Shown here in pieces: positions 1 through 7,821 of a DNA stretch of 10,335 nt (position 1 is its first letter; each line of letters begins with the position of its first letter). Source of the DNA: Savagea sp. (GTDB lineage Bacteria; Bacillota; Bacilli; Bacillales_A; Planococcaceae). Made by a program: the position numbers and the translations under genes. The notes beneath the pieces were generated by a model that did not search any database, had not been told where the DNA came from, and saw only the letters and a program-made list of their open reading frames with translations. The DNA is taken from assembly GCA_030147435.1 (NCBI GenBank), contig JASKZX010000114.1, positions 1 to 10,335 of the forward strand, read 5' to 3'.

Positions 1-296
1 AACGAAGTATCGTACCGGCACATTTACCTTTACCGTTTGATCATATTCGCGTATCAAAAGTACGAGAGCAATTAGAGATCTATTTTGAAAAAGATCCAAG
101 TGTACAATTTTTCGTACGGTCAATGGTTGAAAAGTATTCATTGTATGGACATCCCTTTCCGTGGGGAGATGCTCCAGTGAATGAAGTCGTCGAAGCATAT
201 ATTCAATACATCGAACATTTGACGGAGCAAAAAGAAATAGATGAAACAGCATTGTTTGAGCATATCAAGGAAATCGACCAAATGACCGAGGAATAA
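1..296 (+). CDS. C-terminal fragment of an unrecognised protein, possibly YsoA-like
   Basis: An open frame enters from the left edge (first whole codon at base 3) and runs 97 codons to TAA at 294-296. The N-terminus lies outside the window. The visible part is acidic and probably helical near its end, with aromatic-rich stretches such as FEKDPSVQFFVRSM and YGHPFPWGDAP; I see no signal peptide, membrane segment or catalytic motif. Base and codon use match the downstream genes, which supports real coding. In B. subtilis the gene before tig is ysoA, a TPR-type protein, so position suggests that identity, but I cannot recognise the family from this fragment. About 113 bases and a promoter separate it from tig. 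I see no clear hairpin terminator after its stop. Confidence is good that it is coding and low for the identity. Confidence 0.7.
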   Translation, partial: RSIVPAHLPLPFDHIRVSKVREQLEIYFEKDPSVQFFVRSMVEKYSLYGHPFPWGDAPVNEVVEAYIQYIEHLTEQKEIDETALFEHIKEIDQMTEE

Positions 297-312
297 ATGC
301 CTGTGTCATCTA

Positions 313-340
313 TTGAAAGATTGTAAGACTGTGATATACT
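313..340 (+). promoter_or_regulatory. Probable sigma-A promoter of tig
   Basis: TTGAAA (313-318) and TATACT (335-340) are separated by 16 bases. The -10 is preceded by TG at 332-333, giving an extended -10 (TGATATACT). Transcription would start near 347 and leave a leader of about 60 bases before the tig start at 410. Two copies of an 8-base motif, AAGATTGT and AAGACTGT (317-332), lie head to tail across the end of the -35 and the spacer. This is a by-eye prediction. Confidence 0.6.
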
Positions 341-409
341 GAAATGGTTATCAATGTGAGAAATCGTTGACAGACTATACTTATAAGAAAGATTCGGAGG
401 TTTTTTTAC

Positions 410-1705
410 ATGTCAGTTAAATGGGAAAAACAAGAAGCAAACAAAGGAACATTAACAATCACTGTACCTGCAAAAGAATTCGAGGCTGAGCTTGACCGCG
501 TATTCAAAGAGGTGCGTAAAGATATCGAAGTACCTGGATTCCGTAAAGGAAAAGTACCACGTGTCATTTTCAACCAACGTTTTGGTGAAGGTTCACTTTA
601 CAACGATGCAATCAACAACTTAATTCCAACAGCATACGAAAAAGCAATTGATGAAGCAGGAATCTTCCCTGTTGCACAACCAGAAATCGATTTCGAACAA
701 ATCGAAAAAGGAAAAGACTTCGTATTCACAGCAGAAGTTGTTGTGAAACCAGAAGTTGAACTTGGAGACTATAAAGGTCTTGAAGTAGAGCGTATGTCAA
801 CAGAAGTTACAGAAGAAGACGTTGATGCACGTATTAAAGAGCAACAAGAGAAACTTGTTGAAATGGTTGTTAAAGAAGAAGGTGAAGTTGTAGAAGGCGA
901 TACAGTAAAAATCGACTTTGAAGGATTCGTAGACGGTGAAGCATTCGAAGGTGGAAAAGCAGAAGGATTCGACCTTGAAATCGGTTCAGGTGCATTCATC
1001 CCAGGATTCGAAGAGCAACTCGTAGGTCTTAAAGCAGGAGAAGAAAAAGACGTTGTCGTAACGTTCCCAGAAGATTACCATGCGAAAGAACTCGAAGGTA
1101 AAGAAGCGACATTCAAAGTAACTGTGCACGAAATTAAAGAAAAAGTGTACCCAGAGCTTAACGACGATTTAGCAAACGAAATCGACCCAGCGGTAAACAC
1201 AGTTGCAGAATTAAAAGAAAAAACGAAAGAAACAATCGAAAACGAAAAAACACAAGCAGCAGACAACGCTGTTCGTGACATCGTTGTGAAAAAAGCAGCA
1301 GACAATGCGACGGTTGAAATTCCGGAAGAAATGATCGACCAAGAGATCGACCGTATGGTTCAAAACTTCGAGCAAAGCTTACAAATGCAAGGAATGAACT
1401 TAGAAATCTACTTCCAATTCACAGGCCAAAACGAAGAAGCACTTCGTGAGAGCATGAAAGCAGAAGCAGAAGCGACAGTACGTTCATCACTTACACTTGA
1501 AGCAATTGCAGAAGCAGAAGAGTTAGTACCGACAGAAGAAGATGTAAATGCAGAGCTTGAGCAATTAGCAGGACAGTTCGGTATGGAAGTTGAACAGATC
1601 AAAGAAGTGATCGGTGGAACTGAAATGATCGAAAACAACTTAAAAATCCAAAAAACAATGGATTGGCTCGTAGAACAAGCGAACGTTACACAATTAGACG
1701 CGTAA
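410..1705 (+). CDS. tig: Trigger factor, ribosome-associated chaperone and peptidyl-prolyl isomerase
   Basis: Trigger factor binds the ribosome next to the exit tunnel and shields nascent chains in the cytoplasm. The 431 residues match the usual length (about 425-435). The N-terminal ribosome-binding domain carries the signature GFRKGKVPR at residues 43-51. The FKBP-type prolyl isomerase domain spans roughly residues 160-245, beginning near GDTVKIDFEGFVDG and including IPGFEEQLVGLKAGEEK. The rest is the helical, acidic C-terminal chaperone domain, rich in Glu, Lys and Gln. The ATG at 410 has GGAGG at 396-400, nine bases upstream. The codon choice is strongly biased (GAA, AAA, GCA, CGT), as expected for a highly expressed gene. 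It has its own promoter upstream and a terminator directly downstream, so it is probably mainly monocistronic. All three domains are intact. Confidence 0.98.
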   Translation: MSVKWEKQEANKGTLTITVPAKEFEAELDRVFKEVRKDIEVPGFRKGKVPRVIFNQRFGEGSLYNDAINNLIPTAYEKAIDEAGIFPVAQPEIDFEQIEKGKDFVFTAEVVVKPEVELGDYKGLEVERMSTEVTEEDVDARIKEQQEKLVEMVVKEEGEVVEGDTVKIDFEGFVDGEAFEGGKAEGFDLEIGSGAFIPGFEEQLVGLKAGEEKDVVVTFPEDYHAKELEGKEATFKVTVHEIKEKVYPELNDDLANEIDPAVNTVAELKEKTKETIENEKTQAADNAVRDIVVKKAADNATVEIPEEMIDQEIDRMVQNFEQSLQMQGMNLEIYFQFTGQNEEALRESMKAEAEATVRSSLTLEAIAEAEELVPTEEDVNAELEQLAGQFGMEVEQIKEVIGGTEMIENNLKIQKTMDWLVEQANVTQLDA

Positions 1706-1733
1706 TTTTTTCTCGTTCGATATAGCAAAACAG

Positions 1734-1764
1734 AAAAACAAGGTACATTTTGTACCTTGTTTTT
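1734..1764 (+). terminator. Rho-independent terminator of tig
   Basis: AAAAACAAGGTACA (1734-1747) pairs perfectly with TGTACCTTGTTTTT (1751-1764) around a TTT loop. The stem is 14 bp and its 3' arm ends in a T run. It lies 28 bases after the tig stop codon. Because the 5' arm begins with an A run, the structure would also read as a terminator on the other strand, although no minus-strand gene needs it here. Confidence 0.85.
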
Positions 1765-1937
1765 CATCATATTTTAGCGAAAATTGTTCTGCTCGATAAA
1801 AGACAATAAGTGCAATTGCTAGTCGTTTCATTTCAAAACCTCTATACTATAAAAAGAGCATTTCTTTAGATAAAAGAGAAATGAAATGAAAATTATCGAG
1901 TGATAAGAGCAAAGACACAATTGTTGCTAAAGAACAA

Positions 1938-1955
1938 ACAATCTTGTAAGATTGT
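1938..1955 (+). repeat. Near-perfect palindrome just upstream of the clpX ribosome binding site
   Basis: ACAATCTT and AAGATTGT form an exact 8-bp inverted repeat around a central GT. In RNA it could fold as a 7-bp stem with a UGUA loop, ending about 10 bases before the AGGGG ribosome binding site. The right half, AAGATTGT, also occurs in the tig promoter at 317-324. It could be an operator or a leader hairpin, or a chance AT-rich palindrome. Confidence 0.5.
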
Positions 1956-1964
1956 CACTTGAAT

Positions 1965-1971
1965 AGGGGTG
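1965..1971 (+). promoter_or_regulatory. Ribosome binding site that decides the clpX start
   Basis: AGGGGTG lies eight bases (measured from AGGGG) before the ATG at 1978. An in-frame GTG at 1969-1971 would extend the protein by three residues, but it lies within this Shine-Dalgarno sequence and has no site of its own. The ATG at 1978 gives MFEFN, which matches the start of known Bacillus ClpX proteins. Confidence 0.75.
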
Positions 1972-1977
1972 AACGTA

Positions 1978-3252
1978 ATGTTCGAATTTAACGGTGAAGA
2001 CAATTTAACTTGTTCTTTTTGTGGTAAAGGACAAGAACAAGTACGTAAACTCGTCGCGGGCCAAGGTGTATATATTTGTGATGAATGTGTAGAACTTTGT
2101 GCAGAAATCGTCGAGGAAGAAGTAGAGATGGAAGCGAGCTTTGATTTAGAAGATGTGCCAAAGCCGAAAGAAATCCAAGCAGTACTTGATGAGTATATTA
2201 TCGGTCAAGATCGTGCGAAAAAAGCACTTTCTGTTGCAGTATATAACCACTACAAACGTGTAAATACGAATAGTACAGTAGACGATGTAGAATTATCAAA
2301 ATCAAATATCGTCTTGATCGGGCCTACAGGTAGCGGTAAAACATTACTCGCTCAAACACTTGCGCGTATTTTAAACGTTCCGTTTGCGATTGCAGATGCA
2401 ACGAGCCTTACAGAAGCAGGGTACGTAGGTGAAGACGTTGAAAATATTTTATTAAAAATTATTCAAGCAGCAGACTTTGATATTGAGCGTGCAGAACGCG
2501 GGATCATCTACATTGATGAAATTGATAAAGTTGCTCGAAAATCAGAAAACGCATCAATCACTCGAGACGTATCAGGTGAAGGAGTTCAACAAGCACTTCT
2601 TAAAATTTTAGAAGGAACTGTTGCAAGCGTTCCTCCACAAGGTGGACGTAAACATCCGCATCAAGATTTCATCCAAATCGATACGACGAACATTTTATTC
2701 ATCGTCGGAGGAGCATTCGATGGAATTGAAGATACGATCAAACGTCGTACGGGACAAAAAGTGATTGGTTTCGGCGCTGAACCGAAAAAGACGGAAGAAG
2801 AGAACGAAAGCTTACTCGCTCAAATCATTCCGGAAGACTTACAAAACTACGGATTAATTCCAGAGTTTATCGGACGTCTCCCAGTCATTGCGACACTTGA
2901 GCAGTTAGATGAAGAAGCACTCTACCGTATTTTAACAGAGCCAAAAAATGCAATCGTGAAGCAATATGAAAAAATCGTCGAAATGGATGACGTGAAATTA
3001 ACGTTTGAAGATGACGCTTTAATCGAGATTGCTCGCGAAGCAATCGAGCGAAAAACAGGAGCGCGTGGCTTACGCTCTATCATTGAAAATATTATGCTCG
3101 ATGTCATGTATGAACTTCCTTCTTTAGAAGAAGTGACAGAATGTGTCATTACGAAAGAAGCAGTTCTCGGTGAAGCAGAGCCGACATTGTACAAAGAAGA
3201 TGGAACGATTTTCCAACTTCCAAAACAAAACGGCGCAGGCAAACTCGCTTAA
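1978..3252 (+). CDS. clpX: ClpX, ATP-dependent unfoldase subunit of the ClpXP protease
   Basis: ClpX is a hexameric AAA+ ring that recognises tagged or regulatory substrates, unfolds them and feeds them to ClpP. From the ATG at 1978 the protein has 424 residues, as usual. The N-terminal zinc-binding domain has Cys12, Cys15, Cys34 and Cys37. The AAA+ core shows Walker A GPTGSGKT at 115-122, the pore loop GYVGED, Walker B IDEID with Asp180 and Glu181, the GGRKHPHQD pore segment, the IGF tripeptide at 263-265 that docks on ClpP, and the arginine-containing EFIGRLPV. The C-terminal lid contains [10 protein letters not shown]. No clpP gene is in the window, as in Bacillus, where it lies elsewhere. 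An upstream terminator and a strong downstream terminator indicate a single-gene transcript. All key residues are present. Confidence 0.98.
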   Translation: MFEFNGEDNLTCSFCGKGQEQVRKLVAGQGVYICDECVELCAEIVEEEVEMEASFDLEDVPKPKEIQAVLDEYIIGQDRAKKALSVAVYNHYKRVNTNSTVDDVELSKSNIVLIGPTGSGKTLLAQTLARILNVPFAIADATSLTEAGYVGEDVENILLKIIQAADFDIERAERGIIYIDEIDKVARKSENASITRDVSGEGVQQALLKILEGTVASVPPQGGRKHPHQDFIQIDTTNILFIVGGAFDGIEDTIKRRTGQKVIGFGAEPKKTEEENESLLAQIIPEDLQNYGLIPEFIGRLPVIATLEQLDEEALYRILTEPKNAIVKQYEKIVEMDDVKLTFEDDALIEIAREAIERKTGARGLRSIIENIMLDVMYELPSLEEVTECVITKEAVLGEAEPTLYKEDGTIFQLPKQNGAGKLA

Positions 3253-3272
3253 GCTAAATAAAAAAAGTAGAG

Positions 3273-3327
3273 AAGCTGACTTCGACGAACGCGCATCGAT
3301 ATGCGCTTCTTCGTGTCAGCTTTTTTT
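3273..3327 (+). terminator. Long Rho-independent terminator of clpX
   Basis: AAGCTGAC (3273-3280) pairs with GTCAGCTT (3315-3322). Inside, ACGAA (3285-3289) pairs with TTCGT (3310-3314), and GCGCAT (3291-3296) pairs with ATGCGC (3301-3306) around a CGAT loop. The outer stem runs into seven Ts (3321-3327). The segmented hairpin begins about 20 bases after the clpX stop and should separate clpX from lonA. Confidence 0.88.
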
Positions 3328-3328
3328 A

Positions 3329-3356
3329 TTGATATGTTTTCGTAACTAAGTATAAG
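3329..3356 (+). promoter_or_regulatory. Candidate promoter of lonA
   Basis: TTGATA (3329-3334), a 16-base spacer and TATAAG (3351-3356) lie immediately after the clpX terminator and about 35 bases before the lonA start. Each hexamer is one or two bases from consensus. I see no CtsR-type direct repeat (GGTCAAA) or CIRCE element nearby. The fit is moderate and unsupported by transcript data. Confidence 0.45.
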
Positions 3357-3391
3357 GACCTAATACATAAAGAATGAAGAGGTGACCGTTC

Positions 3392-5713
3392 ATGGAAAGA
3401 ATTGAAACACGTATTCCTTTACTTCCCCTTCGTGGAGTACTCGTTTATCCGCATATGATGTTACATATTGATGTTGGTCGAGAGCGCTCGATCTTTGCAT
3501 TAGAACAAGCGATGGACGAAGGAGGATATATTTTTTTAGCGACACAAAAAGATAGTCGCGAAGAAGACCCTGATGAGTCTGATTTGTACGAATATGGAAC
3601 ATATGCGAAAATAGAAGAGATGAAACAAGTACCAAATGGTTCGTATCGCGTGCTGATTCGCGGTGAAGCACGAGGAAAGTGGTCAAACTACGAACGCGTC
3701 GATTTATATCCTGTCGTCGATGTAGAAGTATTTGAAGACCCTGAAGAACCGACACTCGAACAAGAGGCACTCATGCGTCACGTACGCGATTACTTTGAGC
3801 GCTATGCAGAATCTTCACGCCGTATTTCAAAAGAAGCAAAAGCAGCAGTCGATCAAATTGAAGAACCGGGACGTCTCGTCGATATGATCGCGACGTATTT
3901 ACCATTACGCTTAGCAGAAAAGCAAGCATTTTTACGTGAAACAGACGTAGAAAAACGGATGATTCAAGTGATGAAACGACTGTACAATGAACATGAAGTT
4001 GCGGCGATTGAACAAAAAATTAGTAAGCGTGTAAAAGAGTCTGTCGAACAGACGCAAAAAGAGTATTATTTACGTGAACAGATGAAAGCAATTCGTGAAG
4101 AACTCGGCGACAAAGACGGAAAAGGTCGAGACATTGCAGAGTTACGCAAACGTCAAAAAGAGGCGAATATGCCACCTCACGTAGAAGAAACGTTTGAGCG
4201 TGAATTACGTCGTTATGAAGCGGTTCCTGCAGCGAGCGCAGAAAGTGGAGTTATTCGTAACTACTTAGATTGGCTCGTTGAATTACCGTGGTCAGAAGCG
4301 ACAGAAGATCAACTCGACCTTGAAAAGTCAGAAGAGATTTTAAATCGTGACCATGCAGGGTTAGAAGATGTAAAAGAACGTATTTTAGAATATCTCGCTG
4401 TTCGTCAAATGACGGATACGATTCGTGGTCCAATCATCTGTTTAGCAGGTCCACCAGGGGTTGGTAAAACGTCACTTGCGCGAAGTATTGCAGATGCTCT
4501 CGGGCGTCATTTTGTCCGCGTCTCCTTAGGCGGTGTGCGCGATGAATCAGAAATTCGAGGACACCGTCGCACATATGTCGGTGCGATGCCAGGACGTATC
4601 ATTCAAGGGATGAAAAAAGCAGGGACGACGAATCCTGTCTTTTTACTCGATGAAATTGATAAAATGTCGAACGACTTCCGAGGCGACCCGTCAAGTGCGA
4701 TGTTAGAAGTGTTAGATCCGGAACAAAACAATACGTTCAGCGATCATTATATTGAAGAGCCATACGACTTATCGAATGTCTTTTTCATTGCGACGGCAAA
4801 TGATTTGTCGATGATTCCAGGACCACTTCGTGATCGAATGGAAGTCATCTCACTTGCAGGGTATACAGAAGTTGAAAAAGAAGCGATTGCGAATGATCAT
4901 TTAATTCCGAAACAGTTAGAAGAACATGGGTTAAATAAGTCGACGGTACGTTTCCGAGAACCTGTCGTAATCGATATGATTCGCTATTATACGAGAGAAG
5001 CAGGAGTACGTAACTTAGAGCGTGTCATTGCAAATGTTTGTCGAAAAGCAGCAAAACAAATCGCTTCTGGTGAGAAGAAAACTGTCACTGTGAGTGTCAA
5101 TACGCTTGAAAGCTTAATCGGACCGAAGAAATTCCGTCACGGAGAAATTAGTGAAGAAAACGAAATCGGTGTCGTAAACGGTTTAGCGTATACACAAGCA
5201 GGAGGAGATATTTTACAAGCAGAAGTTGCGCTTTCTGTAGGGAAAGGAAAAATCGTACTTACAGGGAAGCTTGGAGACGTCATGCAAGAATCTGCACAAA
5301 CAGCTCTTTCTTACGTTCGTTCAAATGCTGAATCACTCGGCATTGATCCGAAGTTTTATGAGTCGACAGATATTCATATTCACTTCCCTGAAGGAGCAGT
5401 ACCGAAAGACGGGCCATCTGCAGGGATTACAATCGTGACCGCTCTCGTTTCTGCATTGACAAAACGTCCAGTAAAGCGCAATGTAGGAATGACAGGAGAA
5501 GTCACTTTACGAGGAAAAGTGTTACCGATCGGTGGTTTGAAAGAAAAATCACTCGGCGCTCATCGAGCAGGTATTGACACAATGATTATTCCGCAAGATA
5601 ATGAACGTGACTTGGAAGAAATTCCAGAAGTCGTGAAAGAAAATATAACGTATCATCCGGTCACAGATGTGAAGGATGTGCTCAAATTAGCATTGGAGGC
5701 TGAACGCCTATGA
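3392..5713 (+). CDS. lonA: LonA, ATP-dependent serine protease
   Basis: Lon is a cytoplasmic hexamer that unfolds and degrades damaged and regulatory proteins; its AAA+ and protease domains are on one chain. The 773 residues match B. subtilis LonA. The N-terminal substrate-binding domain begins [12 protein letters not shown] and is followed by a long helical segment. The AAA+ module has Walker A GPPGVGKT at 353-360 and Walker B FLLDEIDK with Asp420 and Glu421. The C-terminal protease domain has the Ser-Lys dyad: Ser676 in PKDGPSAG and Lys719 in GGLKEK, 43 residues apart as in E. coli Lon (679 and 722). The ATG at 3392 is preceded by AAGAGGTG (3377-3384). The stop overlaps the ysxC start by four bases, so the two are probably co-transcribed and translationally coupled. 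No membrane segment is seen, which separates it from membrane-anchored LonB types. Confidence 0.98.
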   Translation: MERIETRIPLLPLRGVLVYPHMMLHIDVGRERSIFALEQAMDEGGYIFLATQKDSREEDPDESDLYEYGTYAKIEEMKQVPNGSYRVLIRGEARGKWSNYERVDLYPVVDVEVFEDPEEPTLEQEALMRHVRDYFERYAESSRRISKEAKAAVDQIEEPGRLVDMIATYLPLRLAEKQAFLRETDVEKRMIQVMKRLYNEHEVAAIEQKISKRVKESVEQTQKEYYLREQMKAIREELGDKDGKGRDIAELRKRQKEANMPPHVEETFERELRRYEAVPAASAESGVIRNYLDWLVELPWSEATEDQLDLEKSEEILNRDHAGLEDVKERILEYLAVRQMTDTIRGPIICLAGPPGVGKTSLARSIADALGRHFVRVSLGGVRDESEIRGHRRTYVGAMPGRIIQGMKKAGTTNPVFLLDEIDKMSNDFRGDPSSAMLEVLDPEQNNTFSDHYIEEPYDLSNVFFIATANDLSMIPGPLRDRMEVISLAGYTEVEKEAIANDHLIPKQLEEHGLNKSTVRFREPVVIDMIRYYTREAGVRNLERVIANVCRKAAKQIASGEKKTVTVSVNTLESLIGPKKFRHGEISEENEIGVVNGLAYTQAGGDILQAEVALSVGKGKIVLTGKLGDVMQESAQTALSYVRSNAESLGIDPKFYESTDIHIHFPEGAVPKDGPSAGITIVTALVSALTKRPVKRNVGMTGEVTLRGKVLPIGGLKEKSLGAHRAGIDTMIIPQDNERDLEEIPEVVKENITYHPVTDVKDVLKLALEAERL

Positions 5714-6291
5714 AAATACAAAAAGCAGAAATTGTGATGAGTGCAGCACGCCCAGAGCAGTTCCCGGAAACGGGACTGCCTGAGTTTGCGCTCGCAGGAC
5801 GTAGTAATGTTGGGAAATCTTCATTTATTAACAGTATGTTACGTCGTAAAAAATTAGCACGTACGTCTTCTAACCCTGGACGAACGATTACATTAAATTT
5901 CTTTGAAATTAATGAAGAATTTTATTTCGTGGACGTGCCAGGTTATGGGTATGCGAAACGTTCGAAAGACCATCGAGCAGAGTGGGGGCCACTTCTCCAA
6001 CATTATTTAACGACGCGTGAAACGTTAAAAGCAGTGATTTTAATTATCGATGCGCGTCATAAAGCGATGGATACAGATTTACAAATGTACGATTTCCTCG
6101 CGCATTACGGCATTCCGACAATTATCGTAGCGACGAAAGCAGATAAATTGAAAAAAGGTCAGCAAGCGAAGCAGAAACGACTGTTAAAAGAAGCATTTCA
6201 AGTAGAAGAAGGAGACGAATTTATTATGTATTCTTCTGAAACAGGGATGAATAAAGAAGTCGTTTGGAATGCGATACGCGCGCGGATGTGA
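5710..6291 (+). CDS. ysxC: YsxC/EngB (YihA family) ribosome-assembly GTPase
   Basis: This is a small Era-like TRAFAC GTPase needed for maturation of the large ribosomal subunit in the cytoplasm. The 193 residues match the family. The G motifs appear in order: G1 GRSNVGKS at 30-37, a G2 threonine region in PGRTITLNF (about 57-64), G3 DVPG at 75-78 within the family-typical [11 protein letters not shown]4 TKAD at 142-145, and G5 SSETG at 175-179. The ATG at 5710 shares ATGA with the lonA stop, and GGAGG at 5695-5699 lies ten bases upstream inside lonA. Linkage with lonA is the standard Bacillus arrangement. No terminator of ordinary form follows, so some transcription may continue into the hem genes. 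Confidence 0.97.
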   Translation: MKIQKAEIVMSAARPEQFPETGLPEFALAGRSNVGKSSFINSMLRRKKLARTSSNPGRTITLNFFEINEEFYFVDVPGYGYAKRSKDHRAEWGPLLQHYLTTRETLKAVILIIDARHKAMDTDLQMYDFLAHYGIPTIIVATKADKLKKGQQAKQKRLLKEAFQVEEGDEFIMYSSETGMNKEVVWNAIRARM

Positions 6292-6407
6292 GCGTCTTTC
6301 TAGTCAAACGATTAATTTAGCGATAAGATGAAATTAATTCATAAAATAGTAGCAAATCGTTTCAATTTTATTATGGCAATAATGAATGTGAGAGGTGTGG
6401 ACACCCG
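6292..6407 (+). promoter_or_regulatory. ysxC-hemA spacer with inverted repeats; probable hemA regulatory region
   Basis: This AT-rich spacer has no gene. AAACGATT (6306-6313) matches AATCGTTT (6355-6362) as an exact inverted repeat. Overlapping it, ATTAATTT (6311-6318) matches AAATTAAT (6331-6338) around a 12-base gap. ATTAT (6370-6374) and ATAAT (6379-6383) form a smaller one. A -10-like TATTAT sits at 6369-6374, but I find no convincing -35, so a hemA promoter is plausible and unproven. In B. subtilis hemA starts the hem operon from its own promoter. Confidence 0.35.
6391..6405 (+). promoter_or_regulatory. hemA ribosome binding site partly within a small hairpin
   Basis: AGAGGTG at 6391-6397 is the Shine-Dalgarno sequence for the ATG at 6408, ten bases on. 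Its GGTG (6394-6397) is complementary to CACC (6402-6405), with TGGA between. Folding would hide part of the site. The four-to-five-pair stem is short and may be only marginally stable. Confidence 0.45.
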
Positions 6408-7793
6408 ATGCATACAATTGTAGTAGGTGTAAATTACCGGACAGCACCGGTAGAAATTCGTGAAAAGTTTGCCTTCTCAGAAGAAGAACTTCCTGAGGCG
6501 ATGCAAACATTACAACAAGAAAAAAGTATTTTAGAAAATGTCATCTTATCGACATGTAACCGAACAGAAATTTTTGCAGTTGTCGACCAATTGCATACGG
6601 GGCGTTACTATGTGAAGCGATTTATCTCTGAATGGTTCGATATTCCGATCGATTTATTAACGGAACATTTAATTATTCGTGAAAATGATGACATGGTGGA
6701 ACATTTAATGCGTGTCACTTCAGGAATTGAGTCGATGATTTTAGGAGAGACACAAATATTAGGACAAGTACGTGAAAGTTTCTTGCGTGCGCAAGAAATC
6801 GGTACAACTGGAACGATGTTTAATGAAATGTTCAAGCGTGCAGTTACTTTTGCAAAACGTGCGCATGATGAAACACGGATCGGGGATAATGCGGTTTCGG
6901 TTTCTTACGCAGCGGTCGAACTTGCTAAAAAAGTATTCGGTTCGTTATCGCATAAACATATTGCGATACTCGGAGCCGGAGAAATGGGCGAACTTGCGGT
7001 GAAAAACTTAGCAGGAAGCGGTGTCGGCAAAATTACCGTATTGAACCGAACATATGCGAAAGCTCAAGAATTAGCAGAACAATTTGAAGGAGAAGCAAAA
7101 TCTCTTGACGACCTACAATGCACATTGCTCGATGCAGATATTTTAATTAGTTCGACAGGCGCGACAGATTATGTCATCGACCTTGAACTTATTCAATTTG
7201 TCGAGCGTCTCCGCAAAGGCAAACCGTTATTCCTCGTCGACATTGCGGTACCACGAGATATGGACCCGCGTATCGGAGATTTACAAAATGTATTTTTATA
7301 CGATATTGATGATTTACACGGTATTGTCGAAGCGAACTTAGCAGAGCGTAAACAAGCAGCAGCAGAAATTGGAGAAATGGTAAAACGCGAAGTCGTCTTA
7401 TTCAACGAATGGGTAGCAACATTAGGAGTCGTTCCATTGATCGTTGCACTTCGACAAAAAGCGAGTGTCATTCAACAGACGACGATGGAAAGTATCGAAA
7501 ATAAACTACCTGATTTAACAGAGCGAGAGCGCGCGATGATTCGTAAACATACGAAATCGATCGTTAACCAATTACTTCGTGATCCAATTACACAAGTAAA
7601 AGAATTATCCACCGACAAAAATGCAAAAGAAAAGTTAGAGTTGTTTGAACAAATTTTCGGCATTTCAGAAGAGGTCATTGAACAAAAGGAAGCCCTTGCT
7701 ATTTTAGCGAAAGAACGTCTCGCCAAACGTGCAGAGCGTAATCGTAAGGCGCGTGAACAAGAGGCATTTCAACCCGACATGAAAACGACGTAA
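6408..7793 (+). CDS. hemA: Glutamyl-tRNA reductase
   Basis: HemA reduces glutamyl-tRNA(Glu) with NADPH to glutamate-1-semialdehyde, the first committed step of C5-pathway tetrapyrrole synthesis. The 461 residues are close to the 455 of B. subtilis HemA. The N-terminal catalytic domain contains the nucleophile Cys50 in STCNRTE; the conserved region [22 protein letters not shown] follows. The NADPH-binding Rossmann domain has GAGEMG at 189-194. The C-terminal dimerisation helices begin around [12 protein letters not shown]. The tail after about residue 430 is charged and Lys/Arg-rich ([17 protein letters not shown]). The start [20 protein letters not shown] matches the family. It heads the hem cluster; a hairpin overlaps its ribosome binding site. 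HemA abundance in B. subtilis is limited through HemX and haem, and the adjacent hemX fits that. Confidence 0.98.
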   Translation: MHTIVVGVNYRTAPVEIREKFAFSEEELPEAMQTLQQEKSILENVILSTCNRTEIFAVVDQLHTGRYYVKRFISEWFDIPIDLLTEHLIIRENDDMVEHLMRVTSGIESMILGETQILGQVRESFLRAQEIGTTGTMFNEMFKRAVTFAKRAHDETRIGDNAVSVSYAAVELAKKVFGSLSHKHIAILGAGEMGELAVKNLAGSGVGKITVLNRTYAKAQELAEQFEGEAKSLDDLQCTLLDADILISSTGATDYVIDLELIQFVERLRKGKPLFLVDIAVPRDMDPRIGDLQNVFLYDIDDLHGIVEANLAERKQAAAEIGEMVKREVVLFNEWVATLGVVPLIVALRQKASVIQQTTMESIENKLPDLTERERAMIRKHTKSIVNQLLRDPITQVKELSTDKNAKEKLELFEQIFGISEEVIEQKEALAILAKERLAKRAERNRKAREQEAFQPDMKTT

Positions 7794-7821
7794 TGTTGGC
7801 TATGAAAGGTAGCGAACGAAT

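Larger units (their letters stand above)
1765..1977 (+). promoter_or_regulatory. tig-clpX intergenic region: clpX promoter and leader
   Basis: No gene is visible in this stretch. A good -10 hexamer, TATACT, sits at 1843-1848, but its -35 is poor (TTGCTA at 1816-1821 is 21 bases away). A second weak candidate is TTGCTA (1924-1929), 17 bases, TAAGAT (1947-1952), which would leave a very short leader. The region holds several exact inverted repeats: CTCGATAA (1792-1799) with TTATCGAG (1893-1900), TTTCATTTC (1826-1834) with GAAATGAAA (1878-1886), and ACAATCTT (1938-1945) with AAGATTGT (1948-1955). I see no CtsR or CIRCE-type operator. The transcription start is unknown. Confidence 0.4.

Noticed and set aside
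367..381. Consensus -35 TTGACA (367-372) next to a second TATACT (376-381) upstream of tig
   Set aside because: The hexamers are only three bases apart, no -10 lies at the right distance after TTGACA, and no -35 lies before the second TATACT. The promoter at 313-340 fits better.
1408..1770. 120-codon minus-strand frame over the tig 3' end and terminator
   Set aside because: It is serine- and cysteine-rich low-complexity translation, as expected from the complement of Glu/Ala-rich codons, and it starts in the terminator hairpin.
1969..1977. GTG start giving a three-residue longer ClpX
   Set aside because: The GTG is part of the Shine-Dalgarno sequence for the ATG at 1978, and the ATG gives the family-typical N-terminus.
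3143..3349. 68-codon plus-strand frame across the clpX end and its terminator
   Set aside because: It overlaps clpX in another frame and reads through a strong terminator; no ribosome binding site or recognisable product.
3390..3770. 126-codon minus-strand frame inside the lonA 5' region
   Set aside because: Antisense to the conserved LonA N-terminal domain and not resembling a protein family.
6369..6384. Possible PerR box before hemA
   Set aside because: The ATTAT-GGCA-ATAAT inverted repeat superficially recalls a PerR site, but it matches the 7-1-7 consensus TTATAATNATTATAA poorly at every register I tried.
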